Shown: piece after piece, positions 11,101-24,000 of the stretch | Position numbering within the stretch: position 1 is the first letter of the stretch | How the letters are laid out: every line of letters begins with the position of its first letter | NCBI GenBank assembly: GCA_903813345.2 | Contig: CAIIXF020000009.1 | Location: forward strand, 37,503,759 to 37,567,758 | Source of the DNA: Owenia fusiformis | Lineage: Eukaryota; Annelida; Polychaeta; Sabellida; Oweniidae | DNA: 64,000 nt | Reading direction: 5' to 3' | Notes under the pieces: generated by a model | Told to the model about the DNA's origin: nothing | The model's input: the letters and a program-made list of their open reading frames with translations, nothing else | Database searches by the model: none | Position numbers and translations under genes: made by a program

Positions 11101-14100
11101 TGAAAAAGGTCGTGCTAAATTCTCATTGAGACGATGTTAAAAATCTTAATGTTGACTTCCTAAATGTTGAATTCTTTTGATTGTCATGAATTTAAGGTTC
11201 ACACAAAATCTGAAGATCATCTAGTTTCAAACACAATCTGAATCTCATTAAGTTTGATGCGAAAGCAGTTTTACTTTAATCCAAAATAACAAATATGGTA
11301 AATCAATATGTGTCTATGGTAGATGCTAGCGTGTAGTCCAACCAGCACAAGTGCTGCCATCTACCTATCCATTCATCAGTTTAGCACCTAATAAGGTCAG
11401 TACTCATGGTAAAGCTTTTGTACCTTGTCTATGGTAAAAATAAATCAAACAGAAATGTTAACTTGACACGATTGGTAATGCCCACCTTGAAGGGTGTAAG
11501 GATAAAGGGAAGGGTCAGGATAACACTTATATAAAATATTTAAAGTGTCTAATAATGATAATGAACATATTACAATGTTACACAACATAAGTAGATGCTA
11601 ATTAAATGTCAACTGTTGTTAGTATAATATGTATTTTTCATTTAATGCTGCAACAAGTACACACGTACCAAAAAGTGCCACACCCACTTTTCCCTAAAAG
11701 CAGCTATGTGTGACTATATTTGATAAATATTATTGATTGATAGGATCATTATGAACACTTTTCAGTGTTTAAATGTTAAAATATACATATTGATACAATT
11801 TTTGACAAAGTAGCAGCCATAAAATCCAAACAGATTTGCAAATATTTCACTTTGAGAACAAAGGGACACATTTGGGAGGGGGTCAAATTGAGAATATTTC
11901 GAGATATAAATACTGTTTCTATGGTAACCATATAAGGTAGAGATTGGAAATTTCTGGCACTAACTAACCATAACATGCCCTACCCAATACAAAATAATGA
12001 ATATCTGACATGCATTAGTATTCTTTTTATTGGGTGGTATTAAAGTACCCCCATGGTTTTTTGGGGGTAGGGGTATAAATTGGTCTGAGGGCCGTCTGCC
12101 ACCCCTATAGAAAGTCCAACTACCCAGAAAGTGTCTAGTATTATCATACAGATGGTTTGAAATAGGTTGGAATGTGTAACCTTTCATGTAAGGAAGGAGT
12201 TACAATTATCAGAGTGGGCCGTAGTCTATAATGTTTATTAGATAATTAAGTTAATTATTCCACTGAACAAACTTTTTGGGTGTTTATAATTGAAGTAATA
12301 TTTATCCCATCAAACAAAGGGGTCCATATAAACTGCAACCAGACTCCTATTGTTACTACAAATAATTAGCTACATGATAACAATTTGTACTCAAGAGCCA
12401 GAGTTACTGGTTGTAGTTTGCACACTTCGCAAACAAAGTCCAAGGGATACAAAGAATGTCCACCATTTCTCAATATTATGTTGTTCCAGTCAATACTCAA
12501 ATACTGATACAATTAGTGACTTAAGTCTCCAACTGTTTTGTGGATGGTGTTTGGCATTCAGGGTTCAGCATTTGGTGTTTGTTGTTCAGTGGTCAAGACC
12601 GTCTACTTGCTTAGATGTTTGGGATTCACTATGCCCTGACACCGTGTCTTGTATTAACACAGTGCTGAAATGATTTAATTGTTATCAATTTGTTTTTGTT
12701 CTATATTTTAAAATTGCATAGTTTATGTTCCAACAATGTGCATGGTGGAGTAGCTCCTGTGAGATTACTGATAGATTTAGAGCCTGGAAAACATAATTTA
12801 TAAGAATAGGGTTAGCTTGAGAAAATAATAAATTGACTGCACTTTTGTAATTGAACCAAGTGGTAAAAATTTGTGATATGTTAATGCCTTGTTTAACTGC
12901 TTTTAACTACATGCTTACTGTTTCTTTCAGTTTGTATCTTTTGAGATTCTGACAAAACAAGCGTGGAACTATCTTCCCGAACATTACTCTACAGACTATC
13001 GCCCAATTACTCACTTTGTGTGTGGAGGAATATCAGGATGTGTCGCTAGTGTGGCATGTCAGCCATTTGATGTGACTCGAACACGACTTGTTGCTCAGGG
13101 TGAACCCAAGGTAACATTTACTAGGATAGGAAAATTGTACCTATATATTATGAATCAATTAAGACAGGTGTGGACAGCAAACACAAATTCACAGGATAAA
13201 TATGATATCCTATGATGGCTACCATTTTAATTCACTCATGGATATCGCCCATCTCCAATCATGGATAAGAATGGTATTTTTCAAAAATCATGGGATATCC
13301 TCTCTGTATCTATGTTTCCCCTTATTCAATGATTTATGAATATTTTTTAAGATTTACAATGGCATTCTTCATGCATGGAAATGTATGCTGGCTGAGGGAC
13401 CACTAACATTTTATAAGGGCCTGGTTCCAACTCTAGTCCAAGTGGCACCCTATTCAGGGTTACAGTTTGGTGTTTATTCCCTTTTCAAGAACATTTGGAA
13501 CATGACTCTGCCAGATGGGGAGCACCATTCTAAATATGCAGGTATTTTAGAAAAGAAACAATTTAAAACAAATTTCTAGTTACAAACTTGATGTAAATAT
13601 GTATTGTAGGGTTTGAAATGTATAGCTTGAATAAAGTAGTCCGATTGCCAGCTTTTATGAGAAAGGAATATAATTTTAAGAGGTCTTCTAATTACTAATG
13701 AAGTTTGAAATTTTGACAATTTTATCAAGATCTGCAAAATTTGATTTTGAAAATGCCAATTTTGATCAAGTAGAAATGTCTGATTTCATTTATTTCCCAC
13801 ACTCATGTGACATTCATATATGTGTGTATGTATGTGTAAAGGCTGTTGGATTAAATTCCAGGTATGCTTGAAAGTTTAATTTGTGGCTTTGGTGCAGGAG
13901 TCGTCGCAAAAGGTGTCATCTATCCATTCGACCTAATCAAAAAAAGACTTCAAGTTCAAGGTTTCGAAGAAGCTCGAAAAACATTTGGAAAAGTGAGACA
14001 TTATACTGGATTATCGAACTGCACTAAGTGCATCATACGAGATGAGGGACTGAAAGGCCTATATAAGGGCCTCAGCCCAAGTTTGATCAAAGCTGCAGCA

Positions 14101-14169
14101 GTGACAGGTTTGGCTTTCTTTGCATATGAACAATGTTGCAGTTTTATTGTTATGGTCAAGTCCAGTTGA
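5150..14169 (+). CDS. SLC25A19: Mitochondrial thiamine pyrophosphate carrier (SLC25A19 family)
   Basis: Inner-membrane carrier importing thiamine pyrophosphate into mitochondria. Coding exons: 5150-5275, 5938-6090, 12931-13110, 13352-13541, 13862-14169, all with GT-AG junctions and a continuous frame, giving 318 residues (the human protein is 320). The start MVGY matches the family, and an in-frame TGA lies at 5138-5140. Three tandem carrier repeats are visible. Their PX[DE]XX[KR]X[KR] signatures are at residues 33-40 (PLDVIKIR), 138-145 (PFDVTRTR) and 238-245 (PFDLIKKR). The EEG...LWKGH and EG...FYKG motifs follow the first two. The segment AQGEPK after the second signature and LQVQGFEEAR after the third are SLC25A19-like. 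A polyadenylation signal AATAAA lies at 14312. Intron 2 holds the alternative exon at 6504-6656 and the large inverted-repeat structure at 7294-12229. Confidence 0.93.
6301..6459 (+). repeat. Intronic inverted repeat between exons 2a and 2b
   Basis: In the 413-bp intron separating the two exon-2 copies, GATAGAAAGT (6301-6310) is complementary to 6450-6459, and TGGTCAGTTTTCATT (6315-6329) is complementary to 6426-6440. That gives 25 perfect pairs with one small internal loop and a terminal loop of about 96 bases. It could fold in the pre-mRNA and influence exon choice, or it could be the remains of a small inverted-repeat transposon. Confidence 0.6.
6504..6656 (+). CDS. SLC25A19: Alternative second coding exon (2b) of the SLC25A19 gene
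   Basis: This segment starts after a TTTTTTAG acceptor and ends at a GTAAGC donor. It is 153 bp, exactly the length of exon 2 (5938-6090), and has the same phase 0-0 boundaries. Its 51 codons are open. They align end to end with exon 2 at about 26 identical residues, sharing LQ..P at the start, SKY, IRQ, EEG, ALWKGH, AQ and VVYG. It covers the matrix loop after the first signature and most of transmembrane helix 2. It differs at LTAQLFTVVYGPAT versus TPAQCLSVVYGCVQ. Splicing in both copies would keep frame but add an extra carrier segment, so mutually exclusive use is the likely arrangement. A decayed relic is less likely given intact frame, length and splice sites. No transcript evidence is available. 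Confidence 0.8.
6823..6960 (+). mobile_element. Fragment of a pogo-like MITE
   Basis: CAGTAAAACCTGTCTAAAT preceded by TA (6821-6822) matches the left end of the complete element at 51621-52102 and of the fragments near 56283 and 56580. The following bases carry the same type of GTTCCAC and GGAACA blocks. No clear right terminal repeat was found; the boundary given is approximate. Confidence 0.5.
7294..12229. mobile_element. Large nested inverted-repeat (fold-back) structure in SLC25A19 intron
   Basis: A block at 7294-8027 recurs in inverted orientation at 11506-12229 with high similarity. Each copy contains an open frame starting MKGYTFQPISNHL, which appears on the + strand at 7346 and on the - strand at 12187. 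Between the arms is a second inverted pair: the segment around 8980-9060 plus 9400-9500 matches 10415-10578 in reverse complement, including the motif CATCAGCGGGCAG. No transposase is recognisable inside. The structure resembles a foldback-type transposon with a nested insertion, or a segment made by inverted duplication. Terminal bases and target duplication could not be fixed with confidence. Confidence 0.65.
8979..10578. repeat. Inner inverted-repeat element
   Basis: TTTTCATCAGCGGGCAG near 8990-9006 is repeated inverted at about 10554-10570. Further matching blocks follow: GCCCACT.AGTCATAATC, then GGATA.TTCCAATA.CCTGAACCTCATA. The left arm carries an extra segment of roughly 300 bases (about 9085-9395) absent from the right arm. 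The element is AT-rich with frequent CAGATATATT motifs and no coding region. Confidence 0.55.
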
Positions 14170-17100
14170 TGATGGCCTCTGCATGCTATAGTTAAGGATA
14201 TAACATAATATGAATACGTAGACTGCTGATGTGATGCGACTACCTCTGCAAGCTGATTCATAATTTATGACATTTTGGGACCAAAATTGATTATGTTTGG
14301 GGAGGGGGTAGAATAAAGAAGTCTAATATGTTTTGTTAGGATCAGCATGCACTAATGATTAAAATGAACCAACCAGAATTAATCAGTACATGTTGATTAT
14401 ATTGAGAGGAAGGAGGGTTAGTCTGGACTGAGGATGTAAAACTTTATATTTAAACTCGTCCCTTAAGCTCCATAAACATCAGAAACTTGAAAATGCACAA
14501 TGAACTTATTACCAGGGTAAAGTTTATCACTAATTGTTCACTGCACAATGTTTTATGAATTTTACGATGAACCAGATGAGTTTCAACAAGTTTGAGATCT
14601 AACTTGACAAGATTTTAAACCATAGATCTGGGGCCAAACTTATCTGGGTTTTTGTCTAATAATAATGCATTGTGGGATAAATCTTTGAATTTATCCCTAC
14701 ATTTGTAAATTCAACCTCTCAGGAAACTGAATCCCCCCATTGTGGGATCCACAGCCTTTACTATCCTTTTGGAATAGTTCAGACTGTGGGATACTGACTG
14801 GAATAAATGTTTCCTTAAACCCTAAAATGTACGGACCAATTAAATTATTTACAGAGTTCTATTGACCATGAGTATCATGGGAAGGCATTACCTGCAGTTA
14901 CATGATTACATAAGCAGACAAAGCCTAATGAGTGTGACCAAACACTATTCCCTCACAAATAATCCAAGTGTTGACATTTGCATGATAATTATTGTTTAAA
15001 ATTCTAAATTGGAAAACAATAAGAAAAAGAAGTATGTCAACATTATCATAGTTATTAATTTTCAATATAAAAACAAGAACCATCAAGATAAATAAAAGTT
15101 TTCCACATAATGAATTCATTGAATTAAAGTTTACAAAGGGGAAAACAGGCCGGTGCATTCTTAGGCACTAATTTATTCCTCCATATACACTGATTTACTT
15201 GGAGAATGCACTGGCTAGGAACATGTTCTGCCTCATGATATATCAGAGTCTCTCAAAAGCGTTAGGTAAAGAGGGACTCTGATAAATCAGAATGGAATCC
15301 CCCAAATCTGCCTGAGCACTCTGCTTGTTGCAGGGATCCTTTGATTGGTCGATCCAATTGCGTTTTTTTAAAAAATAGCTAACAAAAATGGGACTATTGT
15401 AACACAAGTGTGATGTTACAAAAGACGAATTAATAGTCACGATTCAATACCAATTAATTAAATTAAATATATATGCATTTTTGAATTTGTATATGTCACT
15501 TTTTGTAATCAGCATTTGGCATCAACAGCTACACCATCGAGGTGGTTTTATTTTGCATTATTTTAATCGTTACTCGTTAGCTGTCTCAAAATATCTGGAA
15601 AGACCTAAATTAATCTCTCAAGTGGTCACTTATAGAAATGAAAAAATGGGAACAGCAATTTGACCATGAGCTTTCTCTTGAAAGCCCATGATTTTACCAA
15701 TGCTGCCAATAAAATCTTTCGAAAAAGTATCTTTCGAGGTGTATTTTTACAGAAATAATAGCACAAAAACAAACCATATCAGACTCAGGATTACCCTGCA
15801 TGCAGAGTTGAATTATAAAATACAACAGACGAAGCTCTCTTTTAAGTAGTGAAATCAAACAAATGAAAAGGGTAACTCAGGATTGAACATTTGTGACTTC
15901 TTGATTGCAGTCAATGCGCTAAGGCTCTGGGCCAGTTATATGTGCAGTTTTTGTTTTGTTATAATATATGTATTTCTGAAGTATGTAACGAAACCAATAA
16001 AGCTCCCATCCTTGAGTTTTCACATGCTGAACTATAACTTATTGAACATTATTTTAACGGTACTTTGAATTTTGAATATTGGAACCATTGTCATTCATCC
16101 TCTGGATATAAAGTTTATTTAAATTGGTGATATTTTCAATCGCCCAAGCCAAATCAAAACACTTGCCAAATTAAACACAAATACAATTAAAAGATAATAA
16201 TGAGAGTTTGTTAAAGTTGTAGTTTAATGATAATGTGATAATATTACATGTAAATTATATTATGGTCCAAAGTCTAAAGACAAGTCACTCTCCATATGTG
16301 CAGCTATGAGACACCAATATGAAGATAACAGGTGTATAAATGACTTAAGTGTTACATTATATGTGAATAAATTATGAATTAAAGTGACGCATGAAATGTG
16401 GAGAAATGAGTTACAGTACATGTAACTATAAAAATATTCAAGAAAACTTTGTTCATATAGGTATTATGCCTACCCCTTTGTCTGGTGATAACTCAAATAC
16501 CTGTCAATACTTTAACCTAATGTTTGTCAAGCAAATTAATGATTTCAATTTCACTCCAAACTGATGGTTTTGCACTTTGGATTACATTTACAATTTTGAG
16601 GAAATCACTCTTAAAACGTTTAAGTTCATGGTTTCAGAACTTTAGATACACCAGGCAAAAACTTTTGGAAACTATTTAACATGCAAAATTCCTCAAACTA
16701 ATATTTGGAGATTCAGGTCCATTGTAATATGGAAAAATGATAAACCTTGAAAAATAAACCTGAGTTACTTGAATAATATTATACCTCACTAATTCCAATG
16801 CAAGTCATTCAGAGGAATCATTCAAATATAATATTGAGTGATAATATAGTAAGTATTATGTGTGATGAAATTGTGCCAACAGTCATTGTGCAAAAAATGC
16901 ACAGTATGTAAATCTGGTGTTCATTGAACAGTGAATGTTGCTGTTTTGGAAAATTTGTATTATTCTGAAAGACTGCTTGTTAATAACTTCTCTAAGAAAG
17001 AAGTTTTCATTGCATATAGGTTGTTCTTTCACTAAAACATAATTTTCTGTAGTTGGCATAATTTTTAGAGTAATTATTACTATGTACATGGGTACATATT

Positions 17101-20089
17101 GAAATGTAACTTTTCTCTTTTTATTCTAATAATAGGATGAATTGTTTTTTGTATTAATGAATATTTGTTGTTGAAGAATGACTAAAATAAAATAAAATAG
17201 GATTTACAATATGAAGCTATATGATTGTTGAATTATTTTATGAATTATACCGGTATGTGTAATAAAGTTAATTTTACCGAGAAACATATTTAATACTGGT
17301 CATTTTAAAAGTCTTAAATTTTCAAAGATAGCAAAGATCACCCTCAAATAGTTGCAATGAATGTTAAACTTCTGAATTTGGGTATTATTGTGCCTCGTCC
17401 TGTAGTTAAAATTAAATTAAAACTTTATTGATGAATAGATGTCAGTACAATCAAGACAATAGTGAAGTTGTCCATATTGTGCTGACACCTATACAACTTG
17501 TAAGAAGTTTTTTTGATGTGTGATAAAAAGCTACTGCAAAGGTGCATTCCAGATATATAGCTGTGTAAGTGCATATCAATAATAGATATTAATATTGATT
17601 GAAAAGTAAAAATTACAATACTGAGCATAATAGAAATATTTTTAAAAACATTTTGCATGTTTGTTTCACGCAGTTCAAAATGTACATTTCTCTTTACTAG
17701 TAAGGAACCGAAAATTCTGAGCTCATAGATTCTAAACATCCAGAAATGTTGGTCTAACCTTTCATACATCAGTGGAATCCAGAGATAAGTATTTTTTGCT
17801 TTCCCATTCAGTTCTGGTCCATTTAGCCTACAAACAGCCCTATTGGTGGATGCCTATATGTTACACTTTAGGTGCTGTTGCTAACGACAACCGGGTGTCT
17901 CATAAATTATCTTTGAGACATTTCAGCCTCTTAGTATCTATAGAGAAAACACATTATTGCTTTTAAAGTATATCGCAGGCTTTCCCATTTGTGTTGAGAG
18001 CTATAAGTCATAGGATGAAACATGCTAAGTTCATAAAATGTATTTTGAAAATGAACCTCACCTGTCAAAAATATTTTATAGATCAACATGTTTTCAGCAA
18101 AAGCAACACATAAAAATACAAAAGAGAAGAATATGAAGTTAGGTCCCTTGTAAATTGTTTTCGATTTTCAGTTTTGTTATCATTTTTTGTTATCAAGCTC
18201 CAGATATATTGTTTGATTTTATTATTTAACAGTTCTCCCATGTACAAAATGATTCGCATATTTTATGAAATATTTCAAAAGAAAGAATTCAATTAATCTC
18301 CAACAACTGTTTTGAAAGGTTTTACTTTGACTTGATACAAACCAGACCTGTTTAGAAGTGTGAAACAACTGTTATGTTAAAGATAGAATCAGTTCAGTAA
18401 ATTGTGGCTTAGATAGGATGACAAATTAGTTACAATGCTGTGACAACTCTACCATAAAGCCGTACAATATTGCAGTATTTTTGTACACTAAATGAAATTA
18501 GAAAAATATGTTTTGTGATATTGCATGCCATGACGTGGTGTATCACTGAACCCTGTTCTAATTAAAAACTATGAAATCAATCTAGCTCCTTGTCCTATTC
18601 TCAATCAAATGGTCCTTGTATGACAGATTATGTACCATTTAGAGATGCTTTAATGTCCATCATGTTTGGCACCTTTATTATATACTTTTGATAAAGGTAG
18701 CCTGTTTTATTGGGAATATTTTATGCTTGGGTACTTTCCAAGTGACTACTTTTATTAAGAAAATGATCTATGAATAACTAAAAAGAAAAGAACTCTTAAT
18801 TATAAGAACGTAACATCCCATCTGCAAATTCCACAGTTAAGGTAGTTCCACACCAAAAAGTTGAAATAAAAAATGAAAAATTGCCATAATCTTTAATATT
18901 TTGATTTGGTCCAATGCTTTCTTGTTTTAAAAATGTACAATTTACAATTTCATAATTATAATCATGAAAATGCTCACCATGCGAATCTACCTTAACTCAT
19001 TTCTTTGAGAAAATAATAATTGAAACATCATCGAAAGTGTGTTTATGCTTGTTGGGAGGTACTTAAAATAATTGTTTGTTTGATAAAAATAATTCGTAGT
19101 AGAATAACAAACGTTTGAGGCAAATGTAAGTAAGCAATCACCCCACCTATACACCCAATCAAGATAACGATAAATCAAGAATGTGTTGAAATAGAAACTT
19201 GGCAAAGTAATTAAAAGTAAGAGGTACAAGGGAGACTGGGATAAGCCAGCTATTAAGATTACTATGTGATAAAAATCGAGACAGGAAAATCAAATGGTCT
19301 CGTTGTTTTGTTGTTGCGATAATTGAGATTACAGATGGGATAGGGGTTCGGTATAGAAGTTCTGCTTTATAAGTTAACAGTTCTTTGTTCTTGTTAAAAA
19401 TATGTAACATTTTTAAAATGCCATAGCAGAAAAAATGAATGAGAAATGGATTTTGGGGCATTGTTGCTTAAGAAAGCAAATTCATAAATATTCATGAATG
19501 CAAGTTGAATGAAACAGATTGGTACTAAGGGAAATAGCACGACACAAAATGTTTCTGGATTTCCTATTACAAACTGTGTTTAAGAGACTGCAGTATACAG
19601 TAATGTGGGTGGGGGTTAAGACTGTTAAGTAAGTTAATCTAAAGTAGAGTTTTTCTCTCATGCGTATATTATAAATGGCTCACCTCGCGAACCTAAATAC
19701 TATACATGACAAATTTTCTGAATTCTAAAACACCAGCACTTTAATCTCAGCAAAATTTATTCCCAATAATTTTCTTTCTTGAAGATCATAATTAAAAATG
19801 TAAAAAATGTTCGTAATTCTTACTGGTTTATCACTTAAACCATTAAAAATGAAAACTAATCTTCAAACCCCCATAAAAGCTAATGAACACAAAAACCAGA
19901 AAAGGCTGAAGATTATAAACATTCTGCAAATCATTCATTCATTCAAGTAAAGGTATCTTTGAAGAGGTGTTATTTTTCTGCTTCATTAACTAGTTCATTA
20001 TGTCTCACACATTATTGAGTGCACAGATGGGAAGTACATAAATCTCTTCAGAAATAGACTGTATATGACCACACAGGTATGTAAAGGGT
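14170..20089. other. Intergenic DNA, no gene recognised
   Basis: After the carrier's AATAAA at 14312 there is no coding signal; open frames are short and lack recognisable domains. A repeat fragment at about 15785-15868 (ACCCTGCATGCAGAGT, then GACGAAGCTCTCTTTTAAG) recurs inverted at 40096-40462. A second fragment near 15670-15705 shares GAAAGCCCATGATTT with 60198-60212. From about 16000 to 20089 I see only AT-rich unique-looking sequence. Confidence 0.4.
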
Positions 20090-20540
20090 TTCTAAGAAGT
20101 ATGTACAGGGTGGTTCAAAAATATTACAGATTGTTCAAGAAGCAAGAAGTATGTTCAGGGTGTCTCAAAAGTAAATTCTAGTTTGACTTGGAAATAAGTA
20201 TAGAATGTCCAGAAGTACAGGATATCAAAGAAGTAAGGAAGTGGTATTTCAGAATGATGTATATGTACAGAGTGTCCAAGAAGTACATACAGAGTATTTC
20301 AAGAATATTACAGGTTGTTCAGGAAGTAAGAAGTATGTTCAGGGTGTCTCAAAAGTATTTCTAGTGTGTCTTGGAAGTAAGCCCTGGATGCCTAGAAGTA
20401 TATAGGAGTTGTCTCAGAATTATGTATAAAGTGGTCAAGAAGTATTGTAAATTAGATGTTTGGTGTTTCAGATGCTTATACATGAATGCATGATCTTGTA
20501 TAAAGGGTAGAAAATTTGTTACAGGGTGTTCAAAACGTGA
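20090..20540. repeat. Degenerate tandem repeat
   Basis: An imperfect unit of about 30 bases built around AGAAGTATGTTCAGGGTGTC is repeated many times. A larger block of about 184 bp is doubled: ATATTACAG at 20121 and at 20305 is followed by the same succession of units. The open frame at 20205-20405 results from the repeat and is not a gene. Confidence 0.65.
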
Positions 20541-20739
20541 TTTCAATCAAAAACTTTTTCTTGAATCACTGTCAAAGGCTATCACTTTAGTAGATCCTCT
20601 CTCTGCCAGATCACCACTTTGAGCTAAACCCATTAATGACTTGAAATATAAGTCATGCCATGATTAATCTGTTTTATGAAGCAAGATTGTAGAAAAGGTC
20701 AGAAATCAAAATGTCAATTGTATAAGCAAGTTTCAAAAT

Positions 20740-20832
20740 TATTGCTTTCTATGGCATTACCATAATACCATTATTCCATGGTACTATAGATACATATATT
20801 ACCATTGTTCAATGGTGTTATATACGAGGGTT
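20740..20832 (+). repeat. Dispersed ACCATTG repeat, copy 1
   Basis: A roughly 80-base segment with ACCATAATACCATT, GGTACTATAGATACATAT and ACCATTGTTCAATGGTGTTA matches, in reverse complement, the segment near 36510-36590. Each copy contains small CCATTG/CAATGG palindromes. It is probably a short non-autonomous element. The following bases ACGAGGGTTGATCATAAAG resemble a mariner terminus, but no partner end was found. Confidence 0.5.
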
Positions 20833-20967
20833 GATCATAAAGTTCTCATAATATCTCTCTAATTTCTTTATTTTTCAAAGAATTAAATAATAGAAAAATG
20901 CAAAAAAAAAATGCAATAGAAAAATGCCTTCGTGAATGGAAAACTGCAGACACTGTACTCTATTTTG

Positions 20968-21089
20968 TTTTGTGACAAAGAATTTCATCCTGCTTGCAGC
21001 GAGAAGACGGACCGGTTCGGGGCAATCTGCTTGCAACGAGAAGACGGACCGGTTCGGGGCAATAGCTGATGAAATTCTTTGTCACAAAG
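20968..21089. repeat. GC-rich tandem pair inside a perfect inverted repeat
   Basis: TTTGTGACAAAGAATTTCATC (ending 20989) is exactly complementary to 21068-21088. Between the arms a 37-bp unit containing GAAGACGGACCGGTTCGGGG occurs twice (20991-21027 and 21028-21064) with one difference. This patch is strikingly GC-rich compared with its surroundings. It could be a small element or a hairpin-forming regulatory sequence. Confidence 0.65.
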
Positions 21090-24000
21090 TTTGGCATTTT
21101 TTATAAAATCAAACGCGCGTCATTGAAACTCACAAGATGTAAATAGCATGTCATTTACATCATACCTTGATGGGGAAAAATAGATCTTATATGTTTGAAG
21201 TACTAAATAAAAGTTATCGTGAAAATGAGACAGTCGTTCTCGAGAGAAAAGAGCATAAATGCGCATTTAGAGAGTTTTGGTCCGTTTAAAAATCTGTAAA
21301 AAATTGGGGTACTTAATAGCATCGGGAGGCATCATATATTTCAAATTAGACACGAGGAAGTCAATATTGAGCAAGTTATGGCTGTTTTAAATTGAAATAA
21401 AACCGTTAACCCGTGCCGGTCCAGCTTTTGACCCGTACCGGTCAATTTTCGTTAGCTGCGTATACCAAGGGTGATGTATGTGATTCTGTTTATAAATAAA
21501 TTGATAATTATTTTAATTACAAAAATAAGTCCCTCTGTGATGAGCAGATGGTTCACAATTAAGACAATGAATACAACAATAAAATCAATTGTCTTAACCT
21601 AATCATAGACGTGGTTGTTTGAGCCAGTTTCATATTTCAAATAATGAATAACTCTAGGGGTAGTTTTTAAAGGTCAGTGTGATTTGTGTCCTTTAAACAA
21701 TAGGTCAAATATCTAAATGGGATCAGCTTAATTTGAAAATGCATGTTATTAGTTGTATATTTATAAAGAAAATTTAGAGTAATATTGCATAAACATATAA
21801 AGAAGTACTGTTCTGAGTTTGAACCAAATTATGTTGTGGTTTTGCAGTTGTATCCATGGGAACCCTTTGATATGAATATGTGTGTCAAACATCAGAAGAT
21901 TATTTAGCCTGGATCTAAAAAAGTTCAATTTAGTTTAATTGAACAAATATCTAAATTGATAATTTTCTGTAATTTTTGGTGAGGAAATTGTCTCAAGAAC
22001 CCCATGCCTTTTCGAGCTCCACCCATGAACTTCATTGTTCAGATTAATCTATTTAATTACGTTCAAGCCAGCTAGTAGATCATTACAGATCATCTTTATT
22101 TCATTCTGCCGGTACCAGTGTACCAGTGTCCCTCTTTATATCATGCTTGCAAGAGCAACTATTCTCTTCAAGAGGAGGCAGATACCACATTGATATTATA
22201 TAGTTTCTGGCTTGGTTTTATGTTACATCTCTGGAGAGTCTCATCTAATGACCCATATGTCTCCATCTCTCTACTGTCCCCAGGGTACCTGTAGGCAAAC
22301 GCCATAGGACATTATACCTTGACTTTAATATCACAATATTTCTGATCGAATGAGAAATAGATAGAAAAGCAAGGAATTAATAATGAAATATGTTATCGGT
22401 AATACTCTTGTATAAAAAAATTGAAGCAACTACTTTCAATATTCAGATCACTAATTTTACATAATTTGGTTAGTATGAACTTTTGGCAAGGATCGGGTGA
22501 AAATATTCATATATGTTGAGTGAATTAACTTTCAACTCCATTTAAGTATTTTTACCACAACTCTCCAGGGTCTTATACATTGTCAACACTTTGTGTTTTT
22601 CTTTGATTTTCAGATATGATGAGTGATTTTATGTTTTTCTGGATTCAGATCTGAATAATGATTTCTGCATTCATGAATTTGTAACTATGAAATGGTTATT
22701 AGGTATGGTAATGGAACCTCAGTTTATCTATTGTTTCTGTTAGAGTCATATCTACTTAGTCTTAGGTATCAGATCTGATTTTATTATAGCATATCACAAA
22801 CTTTTTAAACTTTGGAAGAGGGGAGGGGTTCCAGTGGGGATTGAGAGTTGAATGCTTAATTCTCATAAGAACAATGACCAAATATGGAGATTCTTTGTTT
22901 TTTGTTCTTAGAAGTCTCCCATTTGAGGCCCTGGAAGAGACATGTATGTTACCTTATATGGGTTTTTTTATTTAGAATATTTCATGTTTTAAAACCAGAT
23001 AATTTACAATTTCTTGTATTAATTCTTAATTTAAAATGTAAAAATAAGTTTTCTACTTGTTGAACTTAAAATCGTTATTATTCATATCATTCATCTAATT
23101 TTGAAAATAATTGTCAATTTAAAATCTCCACATGTATAGATTCTCCACTAAATTGCCTCTCTGTATAATATACTTAAACTGTCATATTTCATCAGAACTT
23201 TGATGAAATGCACGACCCCCCTTCTTGGAGTTTTAATCAATCCAATCTCATAAACTATATTTCATTACTGTTATAATGAGGTTTGGCTCATTAAAAACTC
23301 ATTAAAGTATGGTATGGATGCCATGTGTGGAAAGATGTTTGTATCTTCCCAAAACATAATACTTTTTTCAATATAGATATTTTCCTTTTTTTGCTTAGTA
23401 TTCTTTAACCTTTAGTATTTAGGTAATGCAAATGCACACCTTTCAATTAATTTAAGATATTGGATAAATATACCGTTTACTTATATTTTTTAAGGGAAAT
23501 GACAGTCCGAATAAAAAACTTGATCCCTTGCTTTGACTAAGTAGGGTTTGAAGTGTATTGATACACCACCCATAAGGTGAAACAAATATCATTTTTGACA
23601 TATACATTACTCAAATTAAATGATCTCTGGGAAACAAACCATATCAGTTATAAGAAAAGACTGCAGAATGGTATATGCCTCTTTAGGATGCATGACCTCT
23701 TAGAATATGTATTTTAGCTGTTGATGGTTTTATTGGTTTATATGGTTTTAGGGGATTTAATTTTTTTGTGCCGTTCTAGTATTGCATTTTGTGCTTATTT
23801 ATGTTTATCATTCCTCTTGATCCACTTGCATGTGATGTAAGATTTGATTGTCCAAGTTTATGAGCCATACACTCATTCTACTCCGCCTTCCTTAAAAGGT
23901 AGGTCAATAATTAAGAATCAGACTAATTTCCCTAACCTTTAACATGATTCAGTTCCAAGTTTTCCAACTAGGCCTTCCTTAATGTATCTTTTTTCTGCAT

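Noticed and set aside
20821-20845. Mariner-like terminal sequence ACGAGGGTTGATCATAAAG
   Set aside because: No matching inverted end or transposase fragment was found nearby, so no element can be delimited.
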